From NCBI RefSeq assembly GCF_037963865.1, contig NZ_CP150170.1, positions 7,192,001-7,256,000 on the forward strand: DNA of 64,000 nt, given 5' to 3'. The stretch is from Paenibacillus sp. FSL R10-2734. Its GTDB lineage: Bacteria; Bacillota; Bacilli; Paenibacillales; Paenibacillaceae. Below the pieces are notes generated by a model. The model searched no databases and was not told the origin of the DNA. It saw only the letters and a list, made by a program, of their open reading frames with translations. Within the stretch, counting starts at the first letter, position 1. Every line of letters starts with the position of its first letter. Shown piece by piece: positions 8,490-17,520 of the stretch. The position numbers and the translations under genes were made by a program.

Positions 8490-9785
8490 TTAGATGAGCT
8501 CTAGCTTGCGGAAGATGGTGTCCACATGCTTAAGGTGCCAAGAAGGGTTAAATGCATCTTCAATCTCTTCTGGGGTAAGAACGTTTGTGATCTCAGGTGT
8601 AGCTTCCACGATATCGCGGAACTGTTTTTGCTCTTCCCACGCTTGCATCGCACGCGGTTGAACGGTATCGTACGCTTGCTCACGGCTAAGGCCTTTGTCG
8701 ATCAATTTAGTCAAAATACGACCGGAGAAAGGAACGCCGAAGGTACGGTTCATGTTGCGTTTCATATTCTCTGGGAATACAGTCAGGTTCTTCACGATGT
8801 TTCCGAAACGGTTCAGCATATAGTTGAGAAGCATCGTAGCATCTGGAAGGATGATACGTTCCACAGAGGAGTGCGAAATGTCGCGCTCATGCCAGAGTGG
8901 CACGTTTTCGTAAGCTGTAACCATATGTCCGCGAATGACGCGGGACAGACCGGAGATGTTCTCGCAGCCAATTGGGTTCCGTTTGTGAGGCATAGCGGAT
9001 GAACCTTTTTGACCTTTGGCAAAAGCTTCTTCCACTTCGCGAATCTCACTCTTTTGCAGGGCGCGAATTTCAGTAGCAAATTTGTCTAACGATGTCGCTA
9101 CCAAAGCAAGAGCAGCCATGTATTCAGCGTGACGGTCACGCTGTAATGTTTGTGTAGAGATTGGAGCTGGGCTTGTACCGAGCTTGCGGCAAACAAATTC
9201 TTCTACGAAAGGATCGATGTTAGCGTAAGTACCAACGGCACCGGAGATTTTACCGAACTGCACTCCATTCGCAGCATGGCGGAAACGCTCCAGGTTACGT
9301 TTCATTTCTTCGTACCACAGTGCCATTTTTAGACCGAAGGTAGTTGGCTCAGCATGCACACCATGTGTACGGCCCATCATCGGCGTATCTTTGTAAGCAA
9401 TTGCTTTATCTTTAAGGATCTCAATAAAATTGATGATATCCTTCTCTAGAATCTCGTTCGCTTGACGTAGCAAGTAACCTAGCGCCGTATCTACCACGTC
9501 AGTAGAAGTAAGACCGTAGTGTACCCATTTGCGTTCTGCGCCAAGGCTCTCGGAAACCGCACGTGTAAAGGCGATTACGTCATGGCGTGTTTCTTGTTCT
9601 ATTTCATCAATACGTGCAATGTCGAATTTTGCGTCCTTACGTAGTTTAGCTGCGTCTTCGTGCGGGATTACTCCCAGCTCAGCCCATGCTTCACAAGCGC
9701 AAATTTCAACTTCCAGCCACGCTTTGAATTTATTTTCCTCTGTCCAAATAGCTCGCATCTCAGGTCTGCTGTAACGTTCGATCAT
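8490..9785 (-). CDS. purB: Adenylosuccinate lyase PurB
   Basis: PurB cleaves fumarate from SAICAR and from adenylosuccinate, so it serves both IMP and AMP synthesis. The 431-residue protein starts MIERYSRPEMRAIWTEENKF, as in Bacillus PurB, and contains GRTHGVHAEPTTFG (catalytic His) and the fumarase/lyase signature GSSAMPHKRNPIGCE near residue 260. The ATG at 9785 has GGAGG about 10 nt upstream, favouring it over an earlier in-frame start overlapping purK. It begins 5 nt after purK. Confidence 0.97.
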   Translation of the reverse strand: MIERYSRPEMRAIWTEENKFKAWLEVEICACEAWAELGVIPHEDAAKLRKDAKFDIARIDEIEQETRHDVIAFTRAVSESLGAERKWVHYGLTSTDVVDTALGYLLRQANEILEKDIINFIEILKDKAIAYKDTPMMGRTHGVHAEPTTFGLKMALWYEEMKRNLERFRHAANGVQFGKISGAVGTYANIDPFVEEFVCRKLGTSPAPISTQTLQRDRHAEYMAALALVATSLDKFATEIRALQKSEIREVEEAFAKGQKGSSAMPHKRNPIGCENISGLSRVIRGHMVTAYENVPLWHERDISHSSVERIILPDATMLLNYMLNRFGNIVKNLTVFPENMKRNMNRTFGVPFSGRILTKLIDKGLSREQAYDTVQPRAMQAWEEQKQFRDIVEATPEITNVLTPEEIEDAFNPSWHLKHVDTIFRKLELI

Positions 9786-9790
9786 ATTCT

Positions 9791-11020
9791 TTAGTTCCTC
9801 CAAAGTTTAGATTGCTCCACCCAGGACAAGCCGTCTCCGGTGTCCTTGCAGAGCAGATTGACATGGCCCATCTTGCGGCCGATCTTACTCTCAGTCTTGC
9901 CATATATATGAAGCTTAGGTACAACTCCCAGCTTATTATCTTTTTCGTCTCGTGTACAGGTCGCTTTAATGGCTCCGTCCAAATGCTGGCCTAGTACATT
10001 TACCATAACTACAGGTGTCAAAAGCGTTGTATCCCCCAGCGGCAGATTGCAGATCGCCCGGACATGCTGCTCAAACTGCGAAGTCGCGCAAGCGTCCATG
10101 GTGTAGTGTCCAGAGTTATGCGGCCTTGGAGCCAGCTCATTGACGAACAATTCTCCGTCCTCTGTGACGAACATTTCTACTGCCAGCAGTCCAACTGCAT
10201 GAAGTCCAGCGATTAATGTCTCTGCCAGCTCACATGCTCGCTGCTGAATCTCCTCTGACACGCTTGCAGGCACAATGGATAGATGCAAAATATTATTCAC
10301 ATGAATATTCTCCGACGGCGGGAAGCTCTTAACCTCTCCAGATGCACTGCGAGCTGCAACGACGGATATTTCACACTTAAAAGCTACAAACTTCTCAAGC
10401 ACCAGCTCCGGCACAACTGCTCCGGGTGCTACTTGTCGGAAGGCTTCCTCTAGCTCTTCCTCCTGCCGGATGACGGCTTGGCCCTTGCCGTCATAACCTC
10501 CTGTGGTTGTCTTTAGCACACAGGGAAGTCCAAGTTCAGCCGCCGCCACTTTCAGCTCCGCAAGGCTATCCACCTTCCGGTACGGGGCGACGGGTACGCC
10601 CGCCGCCTCGATGGCGGCTTTTTCGCGCAGCCGATGCTGCGTCGTATACAGCAGCGCGCTGCCCTGCGGCACGTACGATTCCTCCGTCAGCAGCGCGGCA
10701 ACGCCCGCGTCGACGTTCTCAAACTCGTACGTGATGACGTCCGCGCGGCGGGCTAGCTCCCGCGCCGCGTCCCGGTCGTTATACGCCGCTGTAATCTGCG
10801 GCGTAACTTGACCGCTAGGCGCATCCGGCGCAGGGTCCAGCGCCACAAAGCGATACCCCATGGCGCTGCCAGCCAGCGCCATCATGCGCCCGAGCTGCCC
10901 GCCGCCGAGCACACCGACGGTCGCGCCGGGCAGTAGCGTCCGGACGGTGTCCGCGCCAGACGCCTCAACAGCGGCTGGCGAAGCTATGCCGCTAACATCC
11001 TGCAGCTCCTCCGGTCTCAT
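9791..11020 (-). CDS. purK: 5-(carboxyamino)imidazole ribonucleotide synthase PurK
   Basis: PurK is the ATP-grasp enzyme that carboxylates AIR to N5-CAIR. The protein has VGVLGGGQLGRMMALAG near residue 35, LKTTTGGYDGKGQAVI (ATP-grasp) and FVNELAPRPHNSGHYT. It carries an extra N-terminal stretch of about 30 residues before the usual start, so a later start cannot be excluded. The ATG overlaps the purE stop by 4 nt (ATGA). The 5' third (about 10,560-11,010) is strikingly GC-rich relative to its surroundings. Confidence 0.95.
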   Translation of the reverse strand: MRPEELQDVSGIASPAAVEASGADTVRTLLPGATVGVLGGGQLGRMMALAGSAMGYRFVALDPAPDAPSGQVTPQITAAYNDRDAARELARRADVITYEFENVDAGVAALLTEESYVPQGSALLYTTQHRLREKAAIEAAGVPVAPYRKVDSLAELKVAAAELGLPCVLKTTTGGYDGKGQAVIRQEEELEEAFRQVAPGAVVPELVLEKFVAFKCEISVVAARSASGEVKSFPPSENIHVNNILHLSIVPASVSEEIQQRACELAETLIAGLHAVGLLAVEMFVTEDGELFVNELAPRPHNSGHYTMDACATSQFEQHVRAICNLPLGDTTLLTPVVMVNVLGQHLDGAIKATCTRDEKDNKLGVVPKLHIYGKTESKIGRKMGHVNLLCKDTGDGLSWVEQSKLWRN

Positions 11021-11502
11021 AAGCTGTCGCTGCTTTCAAGGACTTCATCGCGGATCGCATCCCGCCGCAGCTGCGCGCGCTGCTGCACTTCTGGATCGAA
11101 CGCTCCGATGATCTGTGCAGCCAGCAGGCCTGCATTAATGGCTCCTGCTTTACCAATCGCTACCGTTGCCACTGGAATGCCTCCTGGCATCTGTACGATG
11201 GAGAGAAGCGAATCAAGGCCATTTAACGCCTTCGACTGCACTGGTACTCCAATCACAGGTAGGATCGTCTTTGCTGCCACCATTCCCGGCAAATGCGCAG
11301 CTCCACCCGCTCCCGCAATAATGACGCGAATGCCGCGGCCCGCTGCTTCCTCCGCATAGCTGAACATCAAGTCCGGCGTCCGGTGCGCGGATACTACCTT
11401 CTTCTCGTAAGATAATCCCAGCTCTTCAAGCACCGCACAAGCGTGCTCCATCGTATCCCAATCCGATTTACTGCCCATGATGACAGCTACCTGCACAGAC
11501 AT
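11017..11502 (-). CDS. purE: N5-carboxyaminoimidazole ribonucleotide mutase PurE
   Basis: PurE, class I, moves the carboxyl group of N5-CAIR to C4 to form CAIR. VAVIMGSKSDWDTMEHA at the N-terminus, VVSAHRTPD near residue 45 and GAGGAAHLPGMVAA near 75 are the family signatures. The start at 11,502 (MSVQVAVIMG) has a GGAAGGGG site upstream; an earlier in-frame start adds a non-homologous leader. It is the first gene of the operon and lies downstream of the riboswitch and terminator. Confidence 0.97.
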   Translation of the reverse strand: MSVQVAVIMGSKSDWDTMEHACAVLEELGLSYEKKVVSAHRTPDLMFSYAEEAAGRGIRVIIAGAGGAAHLPGMVAAKTILPVIGVPVQSKALNGLDSLLSIVQMPGGIPVATVAIGKAGAINAGLLAAQIIGAFDPEVQQRAQLRRDAIRDEVLESSDSL

Positions 11503-11612
11503 GATTCGACCCCTTCCGACCACTAGTAATTTCCCCACAGAGTAGGGTTTTGCTTCGATGCGTACTCAGGTACTTTGCGGGGGCCCCGAGCCCCAAATAC
11601 ATATTTTCTAAA

Positions 11613-11662
11613 ATAAAAAAAGTCCGAGTTCCAAACGCATATTGCTGCGGGAAGATCGGACT
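11613..11662 (-). terminator. Riboswitch-controlled intrinsic terminator before purE
   Basis: On the minus strand AGTCCGA and TCGGACT form the base of a hairpin (11,621-11,662) followed directly by a T-run (11,613-11,620). It lies between the purine aptamer and purE, the position where guanine riboswitches end transcription when ligand is bound. Confidence 0.85.
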
Positions 11663-11789
11663 AGTAAAGGAATTAGGAAAAAGTAATCCGCATGCCTGCC
11701 TATCACTAGGCTGTCTTTAAGCGCGGAAAATGGCACAATGCATCACTCCGTTACCCGGAACGCATTGCCGCATTCTATCATCCTATTTC

Positions 11790-11855
11790 CTCGTAGTCCG
11801 GTAATTTACGGTTCCCGGGTAGAAACTTCCGGGCCTTATCCCCGGTTTTATACGA
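11790..11855 (-). promoter_or_regulatory. Purine (guanine-class) riboswitch aptamer of the pur operon
   Basis: Read on the minus strand, P1 is CTCGTA/TACGAG. P2 is CCGGG/CCCGG with an internal loop that includes the conserved AGTTTCTACC joining segment. P3 has the CCGTAAA loop and is followed by GGACTACG. The C in GGACTACG corresponds to the specificity position C74 of xpt, so guanine or hypoxanthine is the expected ligand (established rule for this family). With the terminator at 11,613 it should switch the operon off when guanine is plentiful. Confidence 0.95.
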
Positions 11856-11871
11856 GTTGCTCATGACATCA

Positions 11872-11900
11872 GTTTAACAACCCCCTACATAGGATGTCAA
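11872..11900 (-). promoter_or_regulatory. Sigma-A promoter of the pur operon
   Basis: A perfect TTGACA (11,895-11,900) is followed after 17 bp by TTAAAC (11,872-11,877). Transcription would start a few bases upstream of the riboswitch P1 stem. Confidence 0.75.
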
Positions 11901-11903
11901 CTC

Positions 11904-11947
11904 AAACACGAACATTGATAAATTTCAAATACCAAACGTTCGCTTTT
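11904..11947 (-). promoter_or_regulatory. PurR-type double box upstream of the pur promoter
   Basis: Two CGAAC cores face each other (11,909-11,913 and 11,938-11,942), 24 bp apart, just upstream of the -35 box and in AT-rich surroundings. This fits the paired inverted PurBoxes of the Bacillus PurR repressor. The same arrangement with the same 24 bp spacing recurs at the NCS2 permease. Confidence 0.7.
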
Positions 11948-12194
11948 AGGCGAGTTTGAATTCTCAATAGCCACTTATTTGGCTGATAAAGACTTCTTTC
12001 CGTACAGATTCTCAAAGAAACAAGAAAAACGCCTAACGGCGTCCTTAGAGATAGAGTTACAAGCTGAGTACATCCGAGATTCCATACTCGTATCCATATG
12101 CACCTTCGTAGTGAGGTTACGCTTACGGACCATATTGCACTTACTCCCTAATAACAAGCCCATTCCCGGGTGATATTCGACGAATAACGGCGCT
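11948..12194. other. Intergenic stretch upstream of the pur promoter
   Basis: Short open frames occur on both strands, but none has a ribosome binding site, and one of the minus-strand frames runs into the tandem array. I see a possible AGCC/GGCT hairpin near 11,969-11,984 and nothing else that I can name. Confidence 0.4.
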
Positions 12195-12660
12195 GGCTCT
12201 TTTACGTTACCGTCGGCACAATGTGTTCGATTTTTCGCATACATTTGGCTCTTTTACGTTACCGTCGGCACAATGTATTCGGTTTTTCGCATACATTTGG
12301 CTCGATTACGTTCCGGCGGCACATTGTATTCGGTTTTTCGCATACATTCGGTTCTTTTACGTTCCGTCGGCACAATGTGTTCGATTTTTCGCATACATTC
12401 GGCTCGTTTACGTTCCGTCGGCACAATGTGTTCGATTTTTCGCATACATTCGGCTCTTTTATGTTACCGTCGGCACAATGTGTTCGGTTTTCCGCATACA
12501 TCGGCTCGTTTACGTTACCGTTGGCACATTGTATTCGGTTTTTCGCATACATTTGGCTCGTATACGATACTGGTGGCACATTGTATTCGGTTTTTCGCAT
12601 ACATTTGGCTCGTTTACGTTACCGGAGGCACATTGTATTCGGTTTTTCGCATACATTTGT
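12195..12660. repeat. Tandem array of nine 51-52 bp repeats
   Basis: The GGCACA core of each unit begins at 12,215, 12,267, 12,318, 12,369, 12,420, 12,472, 12,523, 12,575 and 12,627, giving spacings of 52, 51, 51, 51, 52, 51, 52 and 52. Each unit holds a small stem-loop (TGTATTCG with CGCATACA around a T-rich loop) and a linker of the type GGCTCGTTTACGTTACC. Because the period alternates between 51 and 52, no reading frame is kept through the array, so the open frames that appear on both strands are by-products. Confidence 0.9.
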
Positions 12661-12844
12661 CCGTAAGCTCGACTGAAACATACATTTCGGAGGATATAAG
12701 GTCCACTCGGTCCGTTATACATCCCAAAGAGGCTTGTGCTTAATTAAAAACAGGGCTCCCCATGGCCATCAGTTGAATATAGGCTCATCCCTTGAATTCG
12801 GTTCACATTTCTCCGCAGTCTCGAAATTTAAATTCTATTATAGT
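12661..12844. other. Intergenic stretch between the tandem array and the uspA terminator
   Basis: I find no gene, promoter or repeat here. Short frames lack ribosome binding sites. Confidence 0.4.
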
Positions 12845-12848
12845 AAAA

Positions 12849-12873
12849 AAAGGGACGCAATCAGCGTCCCTTT
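12849..12873 (-). terminator. Intrinsic terminator of the uspA-like gene
   Basis: AAAGGGACGC and GCGTCCCTTT pair around a 5 nt loop, with an A-run on the left that becomes the T-run of the minus strand. It lies just after the stop codon at 12,884. Confidence 0.9.
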
Positions 12874-12883
12874 TAACTTTATA

Positions 12884-13318
12884 TTATTTTACAACCAATA
12901 CTGGGATACGAGCACTTTGTACTACATTATGGCTTACGCTACCCAGAACAAATTCACGTATTCCGCCAAGTCCGCGGCTTCCAATTACAATAACATCCAC
13001 CGCATGTTCCTTAGCATATTTCAAAATCACTTCAGCAGGCGATCCTTGTAAAAGCTCAACCTCAGCGTTCAAGCCTTCAGCTTCAAGGCGCCCCTTCACT
13101 TCTTCAGTAGTTTGCAATGCCAAATCATAATATTCTTTATTTAGTGAAGCTGGTAGTGGTGCAAGAGCTTCTCCGATATAAAATCTTGGGAATTCAAATG
13201 CGTGTACGACATGCAGGATAGATCCTGGAGTAACTTTTGCAAGTTCAATTGCACGTTCCAAAGCCTGATTGGATGCCTTAGATCCATCAAAGGCGAGTAA
13301 AATTTTAGAGAATAACAT
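12884..13318 (-). CDS. Universal stress protein, UspA family
   Basis: The 144-residue cytosolic protein begins MLFSKILLAFDGSKASNQAL, the family start with the conserved Asp near residue 11. Near the C-terminus it has GSRGLGGIREFVLGSVS, which fits the ATP-binding G-2x-G-9x-G(S/T) motif, so it is probably an ATP-binding member. The usual role is survival under stress; the exact function cannot be told from sequence. A GAGGTGG site precedes the ATG. The DUF1294 gene ends 43 bp upstream, so the two may be cotranscribed. Confidence 0.9.
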   Translation of the reverse strand: MLFSKILLAFDGSKASNQALERAIELAKVTPGSILHVVHAFEFPRFYIGEALAPLPASLNKEYYDLALQTTEEVKGRLEAEGLNAEVELLQGSPAEVILKYAKEHAVDVIVIGSRGLGGIREFVLGSVSHNVVQSARIPVLVVK

Positions 13319-13361
13319 GTAAAGCCACCTCTTTTTTTCTAGTTTATAATCATAAAGACTA

Positions 13362-13625
13362 TCACCTTAAAAAATAGCTGTACAAAAAGATATTCAACAG
13401 AAGCAGCAGCGGAATTCCGATCCTGAAGGACGTATGTCGCGTCTTGTGGCGCTTACGGTACATGGCAATCAGTACTCCTAGTGCCCCGCCCATAGCCGCT
13501 AGCAGAAAAAGTGTCTTCTCAGGTACACGTTCCCGCCTTTTACGGGCTTTGTTCTTATCTTCGGACATGACTACATACCCGATAATATTAATTACCACAA
13601 ACCACAACATTATAACCTTGACCAT
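13362..13625 (-). CDS. DUF1294 family small membrane protein
   Basis: With the ATG at 13,625 (GGAGGAG site 9 nt upstream) the product is 87 residues. It has an N-terminal hydrophobic segment, then KNKARKRRERVPEKTLFLL, a glycine-rich AAMGGALGVLIAMYRKRHKTRH stretch split by the membrane, and a final hydrophobic helix. The R-R-x-P-E-K and KTRH blocks are typical of DUF1294. The function of the family is unknown to me. A much longer upstream frame overlaps the MFS gene and should be ignored. Confidence 0.85.
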   Translation of the reverse strand: MVKVIMLWFVVINIIGYVVMSEDKNKARKRRERVPEKTLFLLAAMGGALGVLIAMYRKRHKTRHTSFRIGIPLLLLLNIFLYSYFLR

Positions 13626-13744
13626 TCTACCGGGCTCCTCCACCTTGCTTTCTATCAATATATCTATCTCTATTATATTCCTCTTTTCAAAAAATGCCAA
13701 TCGCCCATACAGCTCCGATAACTTCACTACTTCCCTCTTATGTT

Positions 13745-14986
13745 TCATTGATTCTTCGTATCCTTCATCCATACCCAGGACAACACTGCAGCTAGCACCG
13801 CCGCAATCCCGCCCAGCCAGAAGCCTCCAGTCAAACCATACACAGCGCTCATCCAACCTGCCACGAACGGTCCCGCCGACATACCTACCGCATAGACAGC
13901 CTGATAAAAGCCCATAGCTGTTGCGCGTTTATAAGGATCTATTTCTGACACCGACTTCCCTAGCAGCAATGGAAAAATAAGTCCCTGCATAAAGCCGTTT
14001 CCTACCTGAGTCAGACAGAGCGCCGTTAGCGTCGGCATTGCAGGAATAAGTAATGTAAACAGTGCACTACCTAAAAAGCCAAGAAGAAGCGTTCCCCTGT
14101 CTCCCAGCAGCTTGCCGAATGTCCTCGAGCCGTAGAGAGTCGCTACAGCATGCGGAACCATAAAAGCGAGCGTCAGCCAGCCCAGGCTTTCTTTGCTTGC
14201 TCCGATGTTAAGGGCTTGGTTCGGAGTATATCCAAACATCGTTATGAATAGTACACAATGTGCCAACACAGACAGCACTGAAACTCTTACCAAAAGCGGC
14301 TCCTTCATAACGCCGGCCAGATCCTTGATCTGTATCGCGCTTTGACGTTTCTCCTGTTTTTGTTCAGGCAATCGCAAAGCAAGCAATAACGCCGCAATAG
14401 CTACAATTCCGCCAATTAGGAACGGGGCGTTCCAACCCCAATGCTCCACCATATAACCGCTGATCATCATGCTCGTCAATTGGGCAATAACTGTAGTGAA
14501 TTGCAGCATGCCCATTGCTTTTCCAGCTTCCTCTTTCGGGAAATATCCCGCGAACATTACGGTGTACACAACCCATGCCGAAGCCGCTATACCGGATACC
14601 GCACGTGCTGCTAATGCCCACCCAGGTTGTACTCCCCACATAAAAAGAAAGCAGCTGGCTCCGCTCGCAATCAGTCCCAGATAGATAAACGGCCTCCGCC
14701 GATTCAAATAATCCGAACCGATCCCAATCGGCAAACGGAATAGAATCTGCATTAACCCATATACGCCAAGCACCATACCTACCATAAAATACGATGCCCC
14801 CAGATGCTCTACATATGGTGAAAGCACCGGAACATAAATATAAGAAGAGAACCAGAACATAAATACAATAACGAGAAAGAAAAACTTACTGCCTCCCTGC
14901 CCCTGTGTTCTATTTACCGCTTTCAACTGATCCGCTTGCTGTTCAGCTGCCACCCTAATCACCTGCTCTATGTATTTGCTTAACAT
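13745..14986 (-). CDS. Major facilitator superfamily transporter
   Basis: This is a 413-residue integral membrane protein with about twelve hydrophobic segments. A basic loop GSDYLNRRRPFIYLG between helices 2 and 3 fits MFS motif A. The sequence resembles drug- or metabolite-exporting MFS proteins, but the substrate cannot be inferred. The first ATG (14,986) has no convincing ribosome binding site; a GTG about 12 codons later follows an AGCAGGTG sequence and may be the true start. It lies between the DUF1294 gene and topB, behind the topB terminator. Confidence 0.85.
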   Translation of the reverse strand: MLSKYIEQVIRVAAEQQADQLKAVNRTQGQGGSKFFFLVIVFMFWFSSYIYVPVLSPYVEHLGASYFMVGMVLGVYGLMQILFRLPIGIGSDYLNRRRPFIYLGLIASGASCFLFMWGVQPGWALAARAVSGIAASAWVVYTVMFAGYFPKEEAGKAMGMLQFTTVIAQLTSMMISGYMVEHWGWNAPFLIGGIVAIAALLLALRLPEQKQEKRQSAIQIKDLAGVMKEPLLVRVSVLSVLAHCVLFITMFGYTPNQALNIGASKESLGWLTLAFMVPHAVATLYGSRTFGKLLGDRGTLLLGFLGSALFTLLIPAMPTLTALCLTQVGNGFMQGLIFPLLLGKSVSEIDPYKRATAMGFYQAVYAVGMSAGPFVAGWMSAVYGLTGGFWLGGIAAVLAAVLSWVWMKDTKNQ

Positions 14987-15038
14987 TCTAATTCAAAGCC
15001 TAACCGTAGACCACAAAAACTTACTCAGTCAGAAAAAA

Positions 15039-15062
15039 GGCTACTGAGCATACTCAGCAGCC
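15039..15062 (-). terminator. Terminator downstream of topB
   Basis: GGCTACTGAG and CTCAGCAGCC pair with a small loop; an A-run on the left and a T-run on the right would let it work in both directions. It separates topB from the MFS gene. Confidence 0.9.
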
Positions 15063-15078
15063 TTTTTTTTACAATACT

Positions 15079-17214
15079 CTACTTATCCTTTTTCTGACCC
15101 TCAAGCGCAGCCTTCAGTAGCTCCCCAAGGTTAGAACCAATGCTTTCTTGCTTACTGTATTGCTGCACCAGTTTTTGCTGTTCACGTTTATTTACATGCT
15201 TGTGGTCTTTATCCAAGGTTTCCGTGATTCCACAGCCTAGACATTGTACGAACATGCCTGCTTTACCCTCTTTAAGCTCCATTTTCTTATGGCACTGCGG
15301 GCAGCGACGATTCGATAGTCTTTTCTCTCCGGCACGGGTATAGCCGCAGTTATCTGCAGGACACACAAGCAGCTTGCCCCGTTTGCTCTTTTTCTCAAGT
15401 AGTCTTGTACCGCATTCCGGACAATTACTGTTAGAAACATTATGCGGTTTGTATTCTGCTCCACTAGTTTTGACACCTGTCACCAGTTCCTGTGCCATAC
15501 TACGGATGCCTTGTAAAAAGAGCTCCGGCTTACCTTGACCACGCGCTATTTTCTCCAGCTCAGCTTCCCAGCGCGCGGTTAGATCCGGTGTCCGTAGCTG
15601 AGTAGATACCAACTCGATGAGCTGCTTGCCTTTTCCAGTCGGGTGCAGTAGATTTCCCTGCCGCTCAATCGTATCGGAGCTCACCAGCTTCTCGATAATA
15701 TCCGCACGCGTTGCCGGGGTCCCCAGTCCATGCTTCTCCATTTGCGTCAAAAGCGAAGCCTCATTATAACGCTTCGGTGGCTGTGTTCGTCCAGCACGCA
15801 CCATACAGCGGCTAATAGTTACAGCTGCTCCTTCACGTAACTCGGGCAGCTTAACACTCCCTGCCGCAGGCTCATCCGAATTATCCTCTTCATCATCACT
15901 ACTCATATCTCCGCCGTACACTTCACGCCAGCCTGCATCTTTTACCGTGGTTCCTTTTACATGGAAGCTCTCACCCTCCACGTTGACCATCACGGCTACC
16001 GCATCATAACGAGCTGGTGGGTAGAACAAGCTTATAAAACGCCGCACAATTAGATCATAGAGCTTACGTTCCTCAGCACTCAGCCCATTTAGCAGTACCG
16101 TCTGCTCAGTTGGAATAATGGCATGGTGATCACTTACTTTACTATCATCCACAATACGCTTCGTAATCGGCAGCTGTTTGCGCAGCAGTGGACGTGCCAA
16201 CGCTGCATATGGACCGACCGCTACACTATCCAGTCTTTCCTTGAGTGTTCCAGTCATATCTGAAGTTAAGTAACGGCTGTCCGTACGCGGATAAGTGACG
16301 AGCTTATGCTGCTCATACAGCCGCTGAAGCACACTGGAGGTCTGCTTCGCAGAGAAGCCAAACTTCCGGTTCGCATCACGCTGAAGTTCCGTCAGATCAT
16401 AAGCGAGTGGATGAGGTTCACTCTTTTCACTCTTTTGCACCTTAACAATGCGTCCGCTACGTCCAGTAAGCTTATCCTTTAGACTTGCCGTCTTATCTTT
16501 TTCGAATATCCGTCCATCTCCGTTACTAGCCCGCCAAGCTGCTTGGAAATCTCCGAAATCTGCAGTCAACGTCTCAAAATCAACAGAACGGAAACCCGTG
16601 ATCTCCTGTTCGCGATCCATGATCATCCCTAGTGACGGCGTTTGAACCCGTCCAGCTGAGAGGGGCGAACCGAACTTACAGGTCAAAGCTCTCGTGACGT
16701 TCAGTCCAATCATCCAGTCTGCCTCTGCGCGGCAACGTGCAGATTCATACAAACGATCAAATTCGCGGCCTGGGCGAAGCTTTGCAAATCCTTCTTTTAT
16801 CGCTTTATCCGTCTGAGAGGATATCCATAACCGCCGGAACGGTTTTTTCCATCCTGCCATATTCATAATCCACCGTGCCAGTAGCTCCCCTTCACGGGCA
16901 GCATCTGTAGCAACAATAAGCTCCTCAATGTCCTGACGCTTCATTAGATGCTGCACAGCTTTGTATTGCTGGCTTGTCTCCCGAAGCACCTTCAGCTTGC
17001 TCTTTTCCGGTAAAATCGGCAAATCCTCCAAGGCCCAAGTTGCAAACTTTTTATTATAATCCTCGGGCTCTGCCAGGCCGACCAAATGTCCCAGCGCCCA
17101 GGTAACCACATATTTTGGACCTTCAATATAACTCTTCTGTTTATTATTACATCCCATAACTCGTGCAATCTCACGTGCAACAGACGGCTTCTCCGCCAAT
17201 ACTAGTGTCTTCAT
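15079..17214 (-). CDS. topB: DNA topoisomerase III (type IA)
   Basis: The enzyme cuts one DNA strand through a 5'-phosphotyrosine and decatenates DNA. The 711-residue protein opens with a Toprim domain (MKTLVLAEKPSVAREIA; acidic ATDAAREGE near 102-110). The catalytic Tyr308 lies in KLVTYPRTDSRYL, and SAGRVQTPSLG near 186-196 is also typical. The C-terminus adds two four-cysteine zinc-ribbon modules (CPECG...CPADNCG and CPQCH...CLGCG), as in Bacillus TopB, plus a charged tail. An acidic insert with SSDDEEDNSDE lies near residue 445. It appears monocistronic. Confidence 0.97.
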   Translation of the reverse strand: MKTLVLAEKPSVAREIARVMGCNNKQKSYIEGPKYVVTWALGHLVGLAEPEDYNKKFATWALEDLPILPEKSKLKVLRETSQQYKAVQHLMKRQDIEELIVATDAAREGELLARWIMNMAGWKKPFRRLWISSQTDKAIKEGFAKLRPGREFDRLYESARCRAEADWMIGLNVTRALTCKFGSPLSAGRVQTPSLGMIMDREQEITGFRSVDFETLTADFGDFQAAWRASNGDGRIFEKDKTASLKDKLTGRSGRIVKVQKSEKSEPHPLAYDLTELQRDANRKFGFSAKQTSSVLQRLYEQHKLVTYPRTDSRYLTSDMTGTLKERLDSVAVGPYAALARPLLRKQLPITKRIVDDSKVSDHHAIIPTEQTVLLNGLSAEERKLYDLIVRRFISLFYPPARYDAVAVMVNVEGESFHVKGTTVKDAGWREVYGGDMSSDDEEDNSDEPAAGSVKLPELREGAAVTISRCMVRAGRTQPPKRYNEASLLTQMEKHGLGTPATRADIIEKLVSSDTIERQGNLLHPTGKGKQLIELVSTQLRTPDLTARWEAELEKIARGQGKPELFLQGIRSMAQELVTGVKTSGAEYKPHNVSNSNCPECGTRLLEKKSKRGKLLVCPADNCGYTRAGEKRLSNRRCPQCHKKMELKEGKAGMFVQCLGCGITETLDKDHKHVNKREQQKLVQQYSKQESIGSNLGELLKAALEGQKKDK

Positions 17215-17520
17215 AATGCTCCCCTTTCCACATCAAATTTCATTATAGCACTAAATGAATGTTAGCAAATATCGTCAGGCTTTACTCCTGAGCTCAACAG
17301 ATCTTCAATAATGTATGACTGATAGATATTCTTTAATATTCCGAAACACTAGACTATATTAACCATTCGGGGTTTCGTCCCTTGGAGCGAATAATGAAGA
17401 ATCATTTAAGCTAGATTTATATCCAACTAGAGCCGATGTAACGAGTATTTTATTATCAGTACTCAACATAAATAAACCCTCACAGCCTTTTGAGGTGCGA
17501 GGATTTATTTAGATAATAAT
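17215..17520. other. Intergenic stretch between topB and the stalk-domain gene
   Basis: The stretch holds the terminator at 17,470-17,510 and the AT-rich upstream region of topB, with its CCCCTTT (rc AAAGGGG) ribosome binding site. I see no gene in the remaining bases. Confidence 0.5.
17470..17510 (-). terminator. Terminator of the stalk-domain gene
   Basis: AAATAAATCCTC and GAGGGTTTATTT form a long imperfect hairpin 10 bp after the stop codon at 17,521. Its T-rich arm can act as the U-tract. Confidence 0.75.

Noticed and set aside
11979..12173. Plus-strand 64-codon frame with an amphipathic-looking C-terminus
   Set aside because: No ribosome binding site, no family recognised, and a hairpin covers the start. 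It could be real, but the support is too weak.
12195..12660. CRISPR array
   Set aside because: The repeats are contiguous 51-52 bp units without unique spacers, and no cas genes are nearby.
12221..12743. Overlapping repeat-peptide frames on both strands in the tandem array
   Set aside because: The 51/52 bp period shifts the frame between units and there are no ribosome binding sites.
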